Below are positions 18,790 to 28,421 of a DNA stretch of 64,000 nt, one piece after another. How positions within the stretch are numbered: position 1 is the first letter of the stretch; each line of letters opens with the position of its first letter. The stretch is taken from contig JRUP01000026.1 of the NCBI GenBank assembly GCA_000773965.1, positions 186,001 through 250,000 of the forward strand, read 5' to 3'. The translations under genes were made by a program, and so were the position numbers. The notes beneath the pieces are model-generated. The model ran no database searches. It saw nothing but the letters and a program-made list of their open reading frames with translations, and was not told the DNA's origin. This DNA comes from Enterobacter cancerogenus. GTDB taxonomy: Bacteria > Pseudomonadota > Gammaproteobacteria > Enterobacterales > Enterobacteriaceae.

Positions 18790-19527
18790 ATGTTACTAAT
18801 TTTACGCACGATTATTGTTATCGTTTATTCGATTTTGGTGTGCATCTTCGGCAGTATCTGGTGTTTGTTCTCACCGCGTAATCCTCGCCATGTGGCGACG
18901 TTCGGCCATATGTTTGGTCGCCTGTCGACGGTATTTGGCGTCAAAGTCGAGCTGCGCAAACCCGCCGACGCGGAGAGCTATGGTAATGCGATTTACATTG
19001 CCAACCATCAGAACAATTACGACATGATCACGGCGGCAAAGATCGTGCAGCCGACCACGGTCACCGTCGGCAAAAAGAGCCTGCTGTGGATCCCATTCTT
19101 TGGTCAACTCTACTGGCTGACCGGTAATTTGCTGATTGACCGTGATAACCGCGCCAAAGCGCATGGCACCATCGGTGAACTGGTCGAGCAGTTTAATAAA
19201 AAGAAGATTTCATTCTGGATGTTCCCGGAAGGTACCCGCAGCCGTGGCCGTGGTTTACTGCCGTTTAAAACCGGTGCGTTTCATGCTGCAGTGGCAGCAG
19301 GTGTGCCGATCATTCCTGTGGTGGTGTCGAATACCCACGGCAAAGTGAAACTTAATCGCTGGAACAACGGTCTGGTGATTGTGGAAATGCTGCCGCCAGT
19401 GGATACCAAACAGTTTGAAACCACCTCAGTTCGTAAGTTAGCGACCCACTGTCGCGAATTAATGTCTGCTAAGCTGGAAGAATTGAACGCCGAAGTCGCC
19501 GAACGCGAAAAAAACGGTAAAATCTAG
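18790..19527 (+). CDS. plsC: 1-acylglycerol-3-phosphate acyltransferase
   Basis: 245-aa inner-membrane enzyme that acylates lysophosphatidic acid to phosphatidic acid, the second step of phospholipid synthesis. The NHQNNYD (NHx4D) and FPEGTRS acyltransferase motifs are intact, and the first 25 residues form a membrane anchor. Same length as E. coli PlsC. It follows parC by 38 nt with a GAGGAAGC Shine-Dalgarno; parC-plsC order is conserved. Confidence 0.97.
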   Translation: MLLILRTIIVIVYSILVCIFGSIWCLFSPRNPRHVATFGHMFGRLSTVFGVKVELRKPADAESYGNAIYIANHQNNYDMITAAKIVQPTTVTVGKKSLLWIPFFGQLYWLTGNLLIDRDNRAKAHGTIGELVEQFNKKKISFWMFPEGTRSRGRGLLPFKTGAFHAAVAAGVPIIPVVVSNTHGKVKLNRWNNGLVIVEMLPPVDTKQFETTSVRKLATHCRELMSAKLEELNAEVAEREKNGKI

Positions 19528-19535
19528 TCATCCCC

Positions 19536-19554
19536 GGGGCAGAGCATCTGCCCC
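19536..19554 (+). terminator. terminator after plsC
   Basis: Perfect 8-bp stem GGGGCAGA/TCTGCCCC with a GCA loop, just past the plsC stop. There is no good T-run (GTGCTCAT follows), so termination may be partial and allow read-through to ftsP. Confidence 0.55.
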
Positions 19555-19636
19555 GTGCTCATCACAGCAATCACTCACTAACAAAAACAACATGGACACG
19601 GCGTCTTCACGCCCCGCTCAAAAGGTCTGAAGTTTT

Positions 19637-21064
19637 ATGTCTTGCAGCAGACGTCAGTTTATTCAGCTTTCCGCCGGTGTTGCGCTGGCGACCAGTAGCA
19701 TGCCTTATGCCGCCTACGCTGCGGCTCCGATGGGCGATGTGCCGCTTCCTGTTCCGCCACTGCTTGAGTCTCGCCGTGGCCAACCGCTCTTTCTGACGCT
19801 GCAACGCAGCCATTGGTCATTTAGCGGAAATAACAATAAAGTGCCGGTCTGGGGTATTAATGGCATGTACCTCGGTCCCACGGTGCGCGTCTACAGCGGC
19901 GATGACGTGAAGTTGATTTACAGCAACCGTCTCAACGAACCGGTGGCGATGACGGTAAGTGGATTGCAGGTGCCGGGTGCCTTAATGGGCGGTGCACCGC
20001 GCATGATGTCAGCCGGCGTTGACTGGGCGCCGGTATTGCCGGTTCGTCAGGGGGCATCGACCTTGTGGTATCACGCCAATACGCCAAATCGTATGGCGCC
20101 ACACGTCTACAACGGTCTGGCGGGCATGTGGCTGATTGAAGATGACGTCAGCAAAGCGCTGCCGCTGCCCAAACATTATGGCGTTGATGACTTCCCGCTG
20201 ATTATCCAGGACAAGCGTCTCGATAACTTTGCCACGCCGGTTTATAACCCACCATCAGACGGCGGTTTCCTCGGGGATACGTTGCTGGTCAACGGCGTGC
20301 AGAATCCGTATGTCGAGGTGTCGCGTGGTTGGGTGCGTCTGCGCCTGTTGAATGCTTCGAACGCGCGTCGCTTTGATTTGAGCTTCTCGGATAATCGTCC
20401 GTTTACCGTGATTGCCAGCGATCAAGGCTTCTTGCCTGCGCCCGTTGCGGTGCAAACGCTGTCGCTGGCACCCGGTGAACGCCGTGAAGTGCTGGTGGAT
20501 ATGTCGCAGGGCGATGAAGTCTCGATTACGGCAGGGACTGCAGCGGGCCTGATGGATCGCCTGCGTGGTCTGTTTGAACCTTCCTCCATCCTCGCCAACA
20601 CGCTGGTTCTTAGCCTGCGCCCCACCGGCTTACTGCCGCTGGTTACCGACAATCTGCCAATGCGTTTATTAGCGGATCAGATTCTGGATGGCGTGGCGGT
20701 GCGCACGCGCGAATTCCGCATTGGCGACAGTGTGCCGGGCATCAATGGCGCACTGTGGGACATGAGCCGCATCGACACCACGGTGCAGCAGGGCACCTTT
20801 GAACGCTGGATTATCCATGCCGATCGCCCGCAATCGCTGCATATTCAGGGTGTGATGTTCCTGATCAAAAGCGTCAATGGCGCACAGCCGATGGGCGAAG
20901 ATCGCGGCTGGAAAGATACGGTGTGGGTGGATGGTGATGTGGAGTTACTGGTGAGCTTCCCACAGAGTTCGTCGGATCACTTCCCGTTTGTCTACTACAG
21001 CCAGACGCTGGAATTAGCCGACCGCGGCACGGCGGGGCAGTTGCAGGTCAATCCGGTGCCATAA
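19637..21064 (+). CDS. ftsP: cell division protein FtsP (SufI)
   Basis: 475-aa periplasmic protein of the multicopper-oxidase fold that stabilises the divisome under stress. It has a twin-arginine signal peptide (SRRQFIQLSAG) with cleavage near residue 28, so it is exported folded by Tat. Cupredoxin-like segments follow (for example LWYHANTPNRMAPHVYNGLAGMW), but the copper-ligand pattern of true oxidases is not complete, as in E. coli FtsP. Conserved order parC-plsC-ftsP. Confidence 0.93.
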   Translation: MSCSRRQFIQLSAGVALATSSMPYAAYAAAPMGDVPLPVPPLLESRRGQPLFLTLQRSHWSFSGNNNKVPVWGINGMYLGPTVRVYSGDDVKLIYSNRLNEPVAMTVSGLQVPGALMGGAPRMMSAGVDWAPVLPVRQGASTLWYHANTPNRMAPHVYNGLAGMWLIEDDVSKALPLPKHYGVDDFPLIIQDKRLDNFATPVYNPPSDGGFLGDTLLVNGVQNPYVEVSRGWVRLRLLNASNARRFDLSFSDNRPFTVIASDQGFLPAPVAVQTLSLAPGERREVLVDMSQGDEVSITAGTAAGLMDRLRGLFEPSSILANTLVLSLRPTGLLPLVTDNLPMRLLADQILDGVAVRTREFRIGDSVPGINGALWDMSRIDTTVQQGTFERWIIHADRPQSLHIQGVMFLIKSVNGAQPMGEDRGWKDTVWVDGDVELLVSFPQSSSDHFPFVYYSQTLELADRGTAGQLQVNPVP

Positions 21065-21092
21065 GAAAAAGGTGCGCAGTGATGCGCACCTT
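21065..21092 (-). terminator. terminator between ftsP and dkgA
   Basis: 10-bp perfect stem AAGGTGCGCA/TGCGCACCTT with a four-base loop; on the minus strand it is followed by TTTTTCTTAT, a classical intrinsic terminator for dkgA. It also lies right after the ftsP stop. Confidence 0.75.
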
Positions 21093-21219
21093 ACAACAGA
21101 TCGTCAAATCGACAGGGTCACGATTCATAGCAACCCGCGCATGACCGCATGGCTGTGGTGAAGCCAATACAGGCGAGCACGCATTGACCGTATCCGCCTG
21201 GCGGTTAAACGGTGCCGAC

Positions 21220-22047
21220 TTAGCCGTTAAAGCTCTCCGGATCCGGCCCCAAACGATTTCCTTTATCCAGCTTAGTGATCTCGCTGATCTCGGGTTTTTC
21301 CAGTCTGAAGTCGAACACCTGGAAGTTTTCACGAATACGTTCCGGCGTCACCGATTTTGGAATCACCACTAATCCGCTATCCAAATGCCAGCGAATCACA
21401 ATCTGCGCTGGCGTCTTACCGTATTTCTTCGCCAGTTCGCGGATGATCTCCTGATCGAATACTCCTTTACCGCCTTGCGCCAGCGGGCTCCAGGATTCGG
21501 TTTGGATCTGATGTAGTGCGTTCCAGGCATGCAGGGTGCGCTGTTGCAGCATCGGGTGCAGCTCAATCTGGTTCACCACCGGCGAGACGCCTGTTTCATC
21601 GATCAGGCGTTTGAGATGGGCTTCATGGAAGTTACAGACGCCAATGCTTTTGGTTAAGCCCTGCTGTTGCAGCTCAATCATCTTTTTCCAGGCTTCAACG
21701 TAGTGATCTTTTTCCGGGCACGGCCAGTGCATCAGATAGAGATCGACGCTCTCCAGTTGCAGCTTCTTCAGGCTGGTCTCAATCGCCTGCTGACCGTTCT
21801 GCTGGTCGTCATTCCACAGTTTGGTGGTAATGAAAATGTCTTCGCGTGCGACATCGGTGTCCTGCAGTGCCTGACCGACGGCTTCCTCATTTTTGTAGAT
21901 GGCGGCGGTATCAATCGAGCGATAGCCTACTTTTAGGGCCTCGACAATCGCCGCCCGGGCATCCTCGATACTCGCTTGCCAGACACCGAGTCCGAGTTGC
22001 GGCATCATATTGCCGTCGTGCAGTTTGATAATGGGTTGCTCTGCCAT
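21220..22047 (-). CDS. dkgA: 2,5-diketo-D-gluconate reductase A
   Basis: 275-aa NADPH-dependent aldo-keto reductase (AKR5C) that reduces 2,5-diketo-D-gluconate to 2-keto-L-gulonate and also detoxifies methylglyoxal and other aldehydes. The catalytic tetrad is visible: Asp and Tyr in DTAAIYKNEE, Lys in TTKLW, His in LMHWPCPE. GGAGCAACT precedes the ATG. In E. coli it follows yqhD and is controlled by YqhC; here yqhD is absent and dkgA is directly divergent from yqhC. Confidence 0.93.
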   Translation of the reverse strand: MAEQPIIKLHDGNMMPQLGLGVWQASIEDARAAIVEALKVGYRSIDTAAIYKNEEAVGQALQDTDVAREDIFITTKLWNDDQQNGQQAIETSLKKLQLESVDLYLMHWPCPEKDHYVEAWKKMIELQQQGLTKSIGVCNFHEAHLKRLIDETGVSPVVNQIELHPMLQQRTLHAWNALHQIQTESWSPLAQGGKGVFDQEIIRELAKKYGKTPAQIVIRWHLDSGLVVIPKSVTPERIRENFQVFDFRLEKPEISEITKLDKGNRLGPDPESFNG

Positions 22048-22116
22048 AGTTGCTCCTTATCTGTCGCAGTGACTTACCGTAAAAGCGCTGTGGTTAAGTC
22101 TAGTCAACAAACTCAA

Positions 22117-22188
22117 CCACAGGATCATTGTGGCAATCACCTCGCCCTTTTACCCTGGTCATTTCTGCCAGAATCTTGCCTGATTCTG
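22117..22188. promoter_or_regulatory. paired palindromes in the dkgA-yqhC divergent region
   Basis: Two short inverted repeats: CCACA-7-TGTGG at 22117-22133 and CAGAATC-6-GATTCTG at 22169-22188. They lie between the divergent starts, where YqhC would be expected to act. AraC proteins usually bind direct repeats, so assignment is open. Confidence 0.35.
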
Positions 22189-22252
22189 CTGAAAGGTGGA
22201 GCTTTGAGCAGCATTGCGGCACACTGATTTTTTTGCTGCCTGAGAGTGATCC

Positions 22253-23164
22253 ATGCCGAACGATGCCCTTTGCCGCCAGCTGGCGCAGCGCGTAACCGCG
22301 CTAATGAATGATGCGCGTAAGCCGCTGTGCGCTGTGGAAAACGTCAAGCTCATCTACGCCTGCGAAACGCTTCCGCGCACGCCGATGATGTATCAACCCG
22401 GCATTGTGATTCTTTTTCAGGGACGTAAAACCGGTTATCTCGGCAGCACGGTGTTTCATTACGACGCCACGAAGTATTTGATGCTGACCGTACCGCTGCC
22501 GGTGGAGTGCGAAACCGAAGCCACTCCGGAAGAGCCGTTGGCCGGCATGTGCCTGAGCGTGGATATCGCCAGCTTGCAGGATCTGTTGATGGATATTGGC
22601 GACGACGAACAATTTCAGCCGCAGTTGCAGACTTCCGGTATCCATTCGGCGTTTATGAGTGAAGAGATGCTGTGCGCTGCCGAGCGTTTGCTGGATGCGA
22701 TGAGCCATCCGCGTGATGCGCGCGTGCTGGGCCCACAGCTGGTGCGGGAAATTATCTACTATGTGCTCACCGGCCCGATTGGCGGTGCGCTGCTGTCGCT
22801 GGTGAATCGTCAGACCCAGTTCAGCCAGATTGCGCGCGCCTTGCGACGCATCGAAAGCCATTTCGCCGAAAGCCTCAGCGTCGATATGCTGGCAGCCGAA
22901 GTGAACATGAGCGTTTCGGCGTTTCATCACAACTTTAAAGCCGTCACCCAAACCTCGCCGCTGCAATACCTTAAGCGCTATCGTCTGCATCAGGCACGAT
23001 TAATGATGTTGCAGGATGGGATGAAAGCCAGTGCGGCAGCAGTGCGCGTGGGCTATGAAAGCCCTTCGCAATTTTCGCGGGAGTTTAAACGCTATTTCGG
23101 CGTGACGCCGGGAGAGGAAGCCAGCCGCGTGCGCCAAACGTTGCCGTTTGACGCCGCGTCTTAA
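22253..23164 (+). CDS. yqhC: AraC-family activator YqhC
   Basis: 303 aa: an N-terminal AraC_N sensor domain (about 25-180, LLMDIGDDE is characteristic) and two C-terminal helix-turn-helix motifs ([20 protein letters not shown] and [20 protein letters not shown]). It closely matches E. coli YqhC, which activates yqhD-dkgA in response to aldehydes such as glycolaldehyde and furfural. It is divergent from dkgA here, so the regulatory pair is retained although yqhD is lost or relocated. Convergent with and abutting yghB (stop to stop, 0 bp). Confidence 0.88.
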   Translation: MPNDALCRQLAQRVTALMNDARKPLCAVENVKLIYACETLPRTPMMYQPGIVILFQGRKTGYLGSTVFHYDATKYLMLTVPLPVECETEATPEEPLAGMCLSVDIASLQDLLMDIGDDEQFQPQLQTSGIHSAFMSEEMLCAAERLLDAMSHPRDARVLGPQLVREIIYYVLTGPIGGALLSLVNRQTQFSQIARALRRIESHFAESLSVDMLAAEVNMSVSAFHHNFKAVTQTSPLQYLKRYRLHQARLMMLQDGMKASAAAVRVGYESPSQFSREFKRYFGVTPGEEASRVRQTLPFDAAS

Positions 23165-23824
23165 TCATATTTTCTGGCGGCGTTTTTTCCAGATCACCAC
23201 GATGCTGCCGGTCAGACCGACAAACAGCAGCACCATCGGCAGCACCATCAGCACCGCCATCACCTGATCTTCGTGACGCTTGATAAACGGCACCTGACTG
23301 ATGCCATAGCCCATCGCGACCACAATCCCGACCCACAGCGCGCCGCTCAGCCAGTTAAACAGCTGGAAGCGCCCATTCTGTAAACCCGAAATGCCCGCCA
23401 TGGTCGGCAGCAAGGTACGAACAAACGCCAGGAAACGCCCGACCAGCAGCGCCATCAAACCGTGGCGGTTAAACAGATTCCAGGCGCGCTGATGATATTG
23501 CGCCGGCAAATGCATCAACCAGCTTTTGACCATCCGCGTATTGCCCAGCCATCGTCCCTGTAAATAACTCAACCAGCAACCCAGGCTGGCGGCAGTGGTC
23601 AGAATCACCATGGTCGGCACGAAATCCATCACGCCTTTGGCAATCATGGCGCCTGCGAGCAGCAACAGGCTGTCACCCGGCAGAAAAGAGGCAGGCAACA
23701 AACCGTTTTCCAGAAACAGCGTTAAAAACATCACGCCGTAGACAATCCACACGACATCCGGATTGGCCAGCGCGGCAAAATCCTGATGCCAGAGCGCGTG
23801 AACAATCTCATGTAAAACACCCAT
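23165..23824 (-). CDS. yghB: DedA-family membrane protein YghB
   Basis: 219-aa polytopic inner-membrane protein of the DedA/SNARE-associated family, involved in lipid carrier recycling, proton-motive-force homeostasis and cell division together with YqjA. Conserved features: [40 protein letters not shown] (with the functional arginines), and a basic C terminus. Same length as the E. coli protein. The gene order metC-yghB-yqhC is as in E. coli. Confidence 0.93.
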   Translation of the reverse strand: MGVLHEIVHALWHQDFAALANPDVVWIVYGVMFLTLFLENGLLPASFLPGDSLLLLAGAMIAKGVMDFVPTMVILTTAASLGCWLSYLQGRWLGNTRMVKSWLMHLPAQYHQRAWNLFNRHGLMALLVGRFLAFVRTLLPTMAGISGLQNGRFQLFNWLSGALWVGIVVAMGYGISQVPFIKRHEDQVMAVLMVLPMVLLFVGLTGSIVVIWKKRRQKI

Positions 23825-23929
23825 CTGCTATCCCATCGAGTCACAAGGATTCTATTTTAACCATCTGTGGCATCGCAGACGTTGATCTCACCGATGCGGC
23901 ACGAAATGGTTTAGGTTTTGTTTAGATAT

Positions 23930-25120
23930 TTACTGTTTTAAGCGTGCAAAGCCCGCTTTCAGGTCGTTCAGCAGGTCATCAACGTGCTCAAGACCAATGT
24001 GCAAACGCACCAGCGTACCGTCGAAATCGACGCCGCCTGCCGGACGAATCTCCGCCAGCTCTTCCGGTTGGTTGGCCAGAATCAAGGATTCATAGCCACC
24101 CCATGAATAAGCCATGCTGAAATGGTGGAAGTGATCGAGGTAATTCGCCAGCTGCTCACGACTCAGTTTTTCATGCAGGATGAAGGAAAACAGTCCGCTG
24201 CTGCCGTTGAAATCGCGCTGCCAGAATTCATGACCTTTACTCTGAGCCAGCGCCGGATGGTTAACGCGCGCTACTTCCGGTTGAGCGGCCAGCCATTCGG
24301 CAACCTGCAAACCGCTCTCTTCATGCTGGCGTAAACGCGTACCGAGCGTGCGCAAGCCACGACTGGCCATGTACGCCGTATCGGCATCCACCATCTGGCC
24401 CATCAGGTACGAATTTTCACGCAGCTGAGGCCAGCAACGTTCATTGGCGACGGCGGTGCCAATCATCGCATCGCTGTGGCCAATAATGTATTTGGTGCCC
24501 GCCTGAATCGAAATATCGATGCCATGCTCCAGCGCGTTAAACAACACGCCCGCCGCCCAGGTATTATCGATCATGATGATCGCGTCGGGCGCTTTCGCAC
24601 GCACGGCGGCAACGATGGCGGGAATGTCCTGCACTTCCATGGTGATGGAGGCGGGAGATTCGAGGAATACCACGCGCGTGTTCGGCTGAATCAGTTCACT
24701 GATTTCGCTGCCGATGCAGTGATCAAAGAACGTGGTGGTAACATTCAGCTTACTGAGAATTTTGGTGCAGAAATCTTGCGTCGGTTCATACACGGCGCCG
24801 CTCACCAGAATGTGATCGCCCGCTTCGACAAAAGAGATAATCGCATTGGATACTGCCGCTGCACCGCACGGATACAGCGCGCAACCCGCGCCGCCTTCCA
24901 GTTCGGTCATGGCGTCTTGCAGCGAGAAGTGGGTGAGGGTGCCACGGCGACCATAAAAAAGCTCGCCCGATGCACGACCTGCCGTCGCCCGTTTTTTGTC
25001 AGCAACCGTGTCAAAAACCAGTGAAGATGCGCGCTGAATGACGCTGTTAACTGAGCCCTGAGTGTAACGTTTGCTTCGTCCCGCGCTAACCAGCGTGGTA
25101 TCAATTTTATTCGTTGCCAT
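23930..25120 (-). CDS. metC: cystathionine beta-lyase MetC
   Basis: 396-aa PLP enzyme that cleaves cystathionine to homocysteine, pyruvate and ammonia in methionine synthesis. The PLP lysine is in the [15 protein letters not shown] segment (here [11 protein letters not shown]), with MIDNTWAAG and [19 protein letters not shown] also typical. I prefer ATG 25120 ([11 protein letters not shown]) with AGGAAAGG upstream; an in-frame GTG at 25138 would add six residues. I saw no convincing MetJ box upstream. Confidence 0.95.
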   Translation of the reverse strand: MATNKIDTTLVSAGRSKRYTQGSVNSVIQRASSLVFDTVADKKRATAGRASGELFYGRRGTLTHFSLQDAMTELEGGAGCALYPCGAAAVSNAIISFVEAGDHILVSGAVYEPTQDFCTKILSKLNVTTTFFDHCIGSEISELIQPNTRVVFLESPASITMEVQDIPAIVAAVRAKAPDAIIMIDNTWAAGVLFNALEHGIDISIQAGTKYIIGHSDAMIGTAVANERCWPQLRENSYLMGQMVDADTAYMASRGLRTLGTRLRQHEESGLQVAEWLAAQPEVARVNHPALAQSKGHEFWQRDFNGSSGLFSFILHEKLSREQLANYLDHFHHFSMAYSWGGYESLILANQPEELAEIRPAGGVDFDGTLVRLHIGLEHVDDLLNDLKAGFARLKQ

Positions 25121-25253
25121 CACTGCCTTTCCTGACACTTACCACAAAACATCCACGTTACCACGAAACACCGCAGTGGGTTGACCCTGATTGCGGATTA
25201 TCGGAGTCAGTCGATGAATTGGCCGGGCAAAAGCGCGTCCCTGCGATTTCGCG

Positions 25254-26540
25254 TTACATCACACCCATGACATGCGGCAGCCAGAGCGATAGCGCGGGCA
25301 CGTAAGTGATCAGCATCAGGATGAAAAACAGCGTGACGTAGAAGGGCAGCATGGCCGTCACCACTTGCTCAATTTTCTGTTTACTGACGGCGCTGGCAAC
25401 GAACAACACGGTACCGACCGGCGGGGTGATCAGACCGATACCCAGGTTGGTCATCATAATCATGCCAAAATGCACAGGATCGATGCCCAGACTGGTGGCA
25501 ACGGGCAGCAAGACAGGGGTTAAAATCAGAATAATAGGGGCCATGTCCATCAAGGTGCCGATCACCAGCAGTAACACGTTGATGCACATCAGAATCACGT
25601 ATTTATTATCAGAGATGCTGGTGAAGGCATCGGTGATCATGGTCGGCAGTTGCATAAAGGTCATCACTGCGCCAAAGCCCGCCGCAAAGGCAATCAACAC
25701 CATCACAATGGTGACGGTTTTGATGGTGCGAAACACCAGAATATGCAGCTGATTCCATTTGAAATCGCGATAGATGAACATCGTGACAAAAAACGCCCAC
25801 AGGCAGGCGATCGCAGCGGATTCCGAAGCGGTAAAAATGCCGGAAAGAATACCGCCCAGAATAATGACGATGGTAAACAGTCCCCAGAACGCATCGAAGA
25901 AGATTTTCACCGCCTGACGCAACGGAATGGCTTCGCCTTTGGGATAACCGCGCTTGCGAGCGAACGCCAGGCACATCACCATCAAACAGAATCCCAGCAT
26001 CAGCCCGGGGATAATGCCCGCAACAAACAATGAGGAAATGGTGACGACGCCGCCGGTGGCCAGCGAGTAGATAACAGAGTTATGGCTGGGCGGCGTTAAT
26101 ACCGCCTGCACCGATCCGCTGGCGGTCACGGCAGCGGCGAAATCCCGCGGATAACCTTTCTGCTCCATTTGCGGGATCATTACCGATCCGATCGAGGCGG
26201 TATCGGCCACTGACGATCCCGATATCGCGCCAAAAAATGTCGATGCCACGATGTTCACCAGCGACAAACCCCCGCGGATAAAACCGACGAAGATATAGGC
26301 AAAGTTCACCAGGCGGCGGGCAATCCCTCCCTCGGCCATGATCGCCCCGGCCAAAATGAAGAACGGAATGGTGAGGAGTGAAAATTTGTTGACCCCGTTG
26401 GTGATCTGAATCACCACGGCTTCCAGTGGCAAATCAATCCACCAGGCGCCAATAAAAGCGGCAAACCCCACGGCAAACGCCACCGGGAAGCCGACCAACA
26501 GCAGCAACACCAAACTACCAACCAGAATGAAAGCATCCAT
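25254..26540 (-). CDS. TRAP transporter large permease (DctM family)
   Basis: 428-aa polytopic membrane subunit of a tripartite ATP-independent periplasmic transporter, which uses an ion gradient to import organic acids bound by the DctP receptor. Many hydrophobic helices and the family segments FFGAISGSSVADTASIGSVMIP and LTPPSHN are present. CGGAGCAC precedes the ATG; 15 nt after DctQ. Last gene of a dctPQM-type operon. Confidence 0.92.
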   Translation of the reverse strand: MDAFILVGSLVLLLLVGFPVAFAVGFAAFIGAWWIDLPLEAVVIQITNGVNKFSLLTIPFFILAGAIMAEGGIARRLVNFAYIFVGFIRGGLSLVNIVASTFFGAISGSSVADTASIGSVMIPQMEQKGYPRDFAAAVTASGSVQAVLTPPSHNSVIYSLATGGVVTISSLFVAGIIPGLMLGFCLMVMCLAFARKRGYPKGEAIPLRQAVKIFFDAFWGLFTIVIILGGILSGIFTASESAAIACLWAFFVTMFIYRDFKWNQLHILVFRTIKTVTIVMVLIAFAAGFGAVMTFMQLPTMITDAFTSISDNKYVILMCINVLLLVIGTLMDMAPIILILTPVLLPVATSLGIDPVHFGMIMMTNLGIGLITPPVGTVLFVASAVSKQKIEQVVTAMLPFYVTLFFILMLITYVPALSLWLPHVMGVM

Positions 26541-26555
26541 TTTAGTGCTCCGAAT

Positions 26556-27062
26556 TTAGTGTGTGCCGCCCAGCGTCACCAGCGGACGCTGACTTTGATC
26601 GCCATTCAGTATTCGCTCGAACACAAACAGCAGCGTAAACAGCGCGCCGATAGGAATGGGCAGATACATTTCGCCATACGTCACAGCAGGCAAGGCCGCC
26701 AGCGGTTGAATCCACATGGCCTCACACAAGCTGTAGCTGGCCTGCAGCAGGATGAGACACACCACGATCAGCAGCAGGTTGCACAGCTGTTGCGCCCATT
26801 TTTGCCCGGTTTCGGAAAGGCGATCGGTCACCATCGAGACACAAATGTGTGTGCCTGCCCGCAATCCGACGGGCGCACCAATAAAGGTAAAGATGATCAT
26901 GCAGACGATAGCGACCGGCTCCGGCCACGAGAGGGCACCGTTCAGCACATAGCGCGCGAAAATACCGATGGGTATCACCGTGACCATGATCAACAGGGCT
27001 ACCGCCGCGATGCCCATGCACAACAGATAGAGCCCATCCATCAAACGGGAATATGCATTCAT
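26556..27062 (-). CDS. TRAP transporter small permease (DctQ family)
   Basis: 168-aa four-helix membrane subunit that scaffolds the large permease. Typical sequence: FARYVLNGALSWPEPVAIVCMI and the VGLRAGTHICVSMV segment (R..H.. pattern of DctQ). It lies between the receptor and large-permease genes. Confidence 0.9.
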   Translation of the reverse strand: MNAYSRLMDGLYLLCMGIAAVALLIMVTVIPIGIFARYVLNGALSWPEPVAIVCMIIFTFIGAPVGLRAGTHICVSMVTDRLSETGQKWAQQLCNLLLIVVCLILLQASYSLCEAMWIQPLAALPAVTYGEMYLPIPIGALFTLLFVFERILNGDQSQRPLVTLGGTH

Positions 27063-27111
27063 GCTTCGTTACCTAAGCAAGGCGCCACGCGGTCGCGCGG
27101 CGCTGAGAGGG

Positions 27112-28086
27112 TTATTTCACATCCGCAATCTGTTTCATCAGATCCTGATAATTGCCACCAAACTGGTCGCGCACCGGCTGTGTGGCTTTCATAAAGTAAT
27201 CGCGGTTGGTGTCCTGGAATGTCACGCCGCCGGCTTTCATTTTCTCCACTGACTGCGCGGTGTAAGTGGCCCACAGCTGGCGCTCTTCATCCTGCGCTTC
27301 CTTGCCGAGTTTCTTCAGCAGCGCCTGATCTTCTGCGGAAAGCCTTCCCCATGAGGCTTTAGAAAACAGGATCATCTCTGGCTGAATAAAGTGGCCGCTC
27401 AGGGTGTAATACTTCGCCACGGGCAGATAGTTGTGGGCGACAAACGTCGGTGGATTGTTCTCTGTGCCGTCCACCACGCCGGTTTGCATGGCGCTAAACA
27501 CTTCGCTGACGCCCATCGCTACAGGATTGGCACCCATGGCTTTCAGGGTGGCGAGCGAGATGGCACTGTTTTGCACGCGAATTTTCATCCCCTGTAAATC
27601 TTCGGGTTTGGTGATGGGTTTTTTGGTGATCATGTTGCGTGTGCCCGCGTCGGTCCAGCCGAGGAACACCATGCGCGTGCGGGGATCGTTATCGAATTTC
27701 TCGACAATCTGTTTGCCGACATCGCCATCCAGCACCTTGTGCATGTGGTCTTCATCGCGGAACACATAGGGCAGGGTTAGCACACTGGTTTCAGGGGCGA
27801 TAGTGGTGACAGGAGCCAGCGAGACGCGAATCATATCAATCGCGCCAAGCTGAACCTGTTGCAGCGTTTGATCCTCATCGCCCAGCACGCCGCCCGCGTA
27901 AACCTTCAGCTCTAATCGTCCTTGTGTCGCTTCTTTTAACTTCTCGCCCATATGCTGCAGCGCAACCACAGTGGGATAACCGGCAGGCTGCACTTCCGCG
28001 ACTTTTAACACTTTGGCGTGAGCACCACTCGCCAGCAGCATAACCAGAGAAGAGATTGCAATCGTGAGTCGTTTTTTAGATGTCAT
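27112..28086 (-). CDS. TRAP transporter solute receptor (DctP family)
   Basis: 324-aa periplasmic binding protein with a signal peptide (cleavage after GAHA near residue 24). Family motifs: the conserved substrate arginine in GMKIRVQNS, GWTDAGTRNMI, and ENNPPTFVAHNY. The EVQPAGYPT and ENNPP patterns resemble receptors for sugar acids such as uronates, but the ligand is an inference. ATG 28086 has GGAG at 28095-28098; the longer frame to 28188 is not needed. First gene of the operon. Confidence 0.9.
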   Translation of the reverse strand: MTSKKRLTIAISSLVMLLASGAHAKVLKVAEVQPAGYPTVVALQHMGEKLKEATQGRLELKVYAGGVLGDEDQTLQQVQLGAIDMIRVSLAPVTTIAPETSVLTLPYVFRDEDHMHKVLDGDVGKQIVEKFDNDPRTRMVFLGWTDAGTRNMITKKPITKPEDLQGMKIRVQNSAISLATLKAMGANPVAMGVSEVFSAMQTGVVDGTENNPPTFVAHNYLPVAKYYTLSGHFIQPEMILFSKASWGRLSAEDQALLKKLGKEAQDEERQLWATYTAQSVEKMKAGGVTFQDTNRDYFMKATQPVRDQFGGNYQDLMKQIADVK

Positions 28087-28198
28087 TATTATTGCTCCAG
28101 CTTGATGATCATTAGCGGTGTCAGGCACACCACAATCGGGAAGGGCTGGCTCAGAATAGTGAAATTGCGCTGGCGAAAAAGTGGTCAAATGTTGATTG

Positions 28199-28232
28199 GA
28201 TGAAATACATCACATTTTGAAACGATGTTTTA
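28199..28232. promoter_or_regulatory. candidate CRP and KdgR-type sites upstream of the TRAP operon
   Basis: GATGA-6-TCACA at 28199-28214 has one perfect CRP half-site. Overlap is followed by TGAAAC-GAT-GTTTTA at 28218-28232, a near palindrome resembling the KdgR consensus of pectinolytic enterobacteria. Both lie 110-150 bp before the DctP start. If real, they would support a uronate or pectin-derived cargo. Confidence 0.35.
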
Positions 28233-28330
28233 ATAAATTTTCAGTTTAGGTCACATTTGTAAAACATCAGCCAGCGCATCCATAAAAACCACATAGATTG
28301 TTGGAAATTGAAGCATTAATCGTTTGTAAA

Positions 28331-28376
28331 TAGTAATGAGAACTACTATCACTTCGGTCAATTTTTTTGCTATGAT
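28331..28376 (+). promoter_or_regulatory. exbB promoter with probable Fur site
   Basis: An extended -10 TGC-TATGAT ends at 28376. Just upstream, TAGTA...TACTA (about 28331-28348) forms an AT-rich inverted repeat resembling a Fur box. In E. coli exbBD is Fur repressed. No good -35 hexamer is visible, consistent with an extended -10 promoter. Confidence 0.5.
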
Positions 28377-28421
28377 CCGCGCTTCAATCGTGAACTGTGC
28401 AACAGAAGTTGGAGACGCAGC

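Noticed and set aside
25121..25253. MetJ operator expected upstream of metC
   Set aside because: I looked for AGACGTCT-like tandem repeats and found none convincing.
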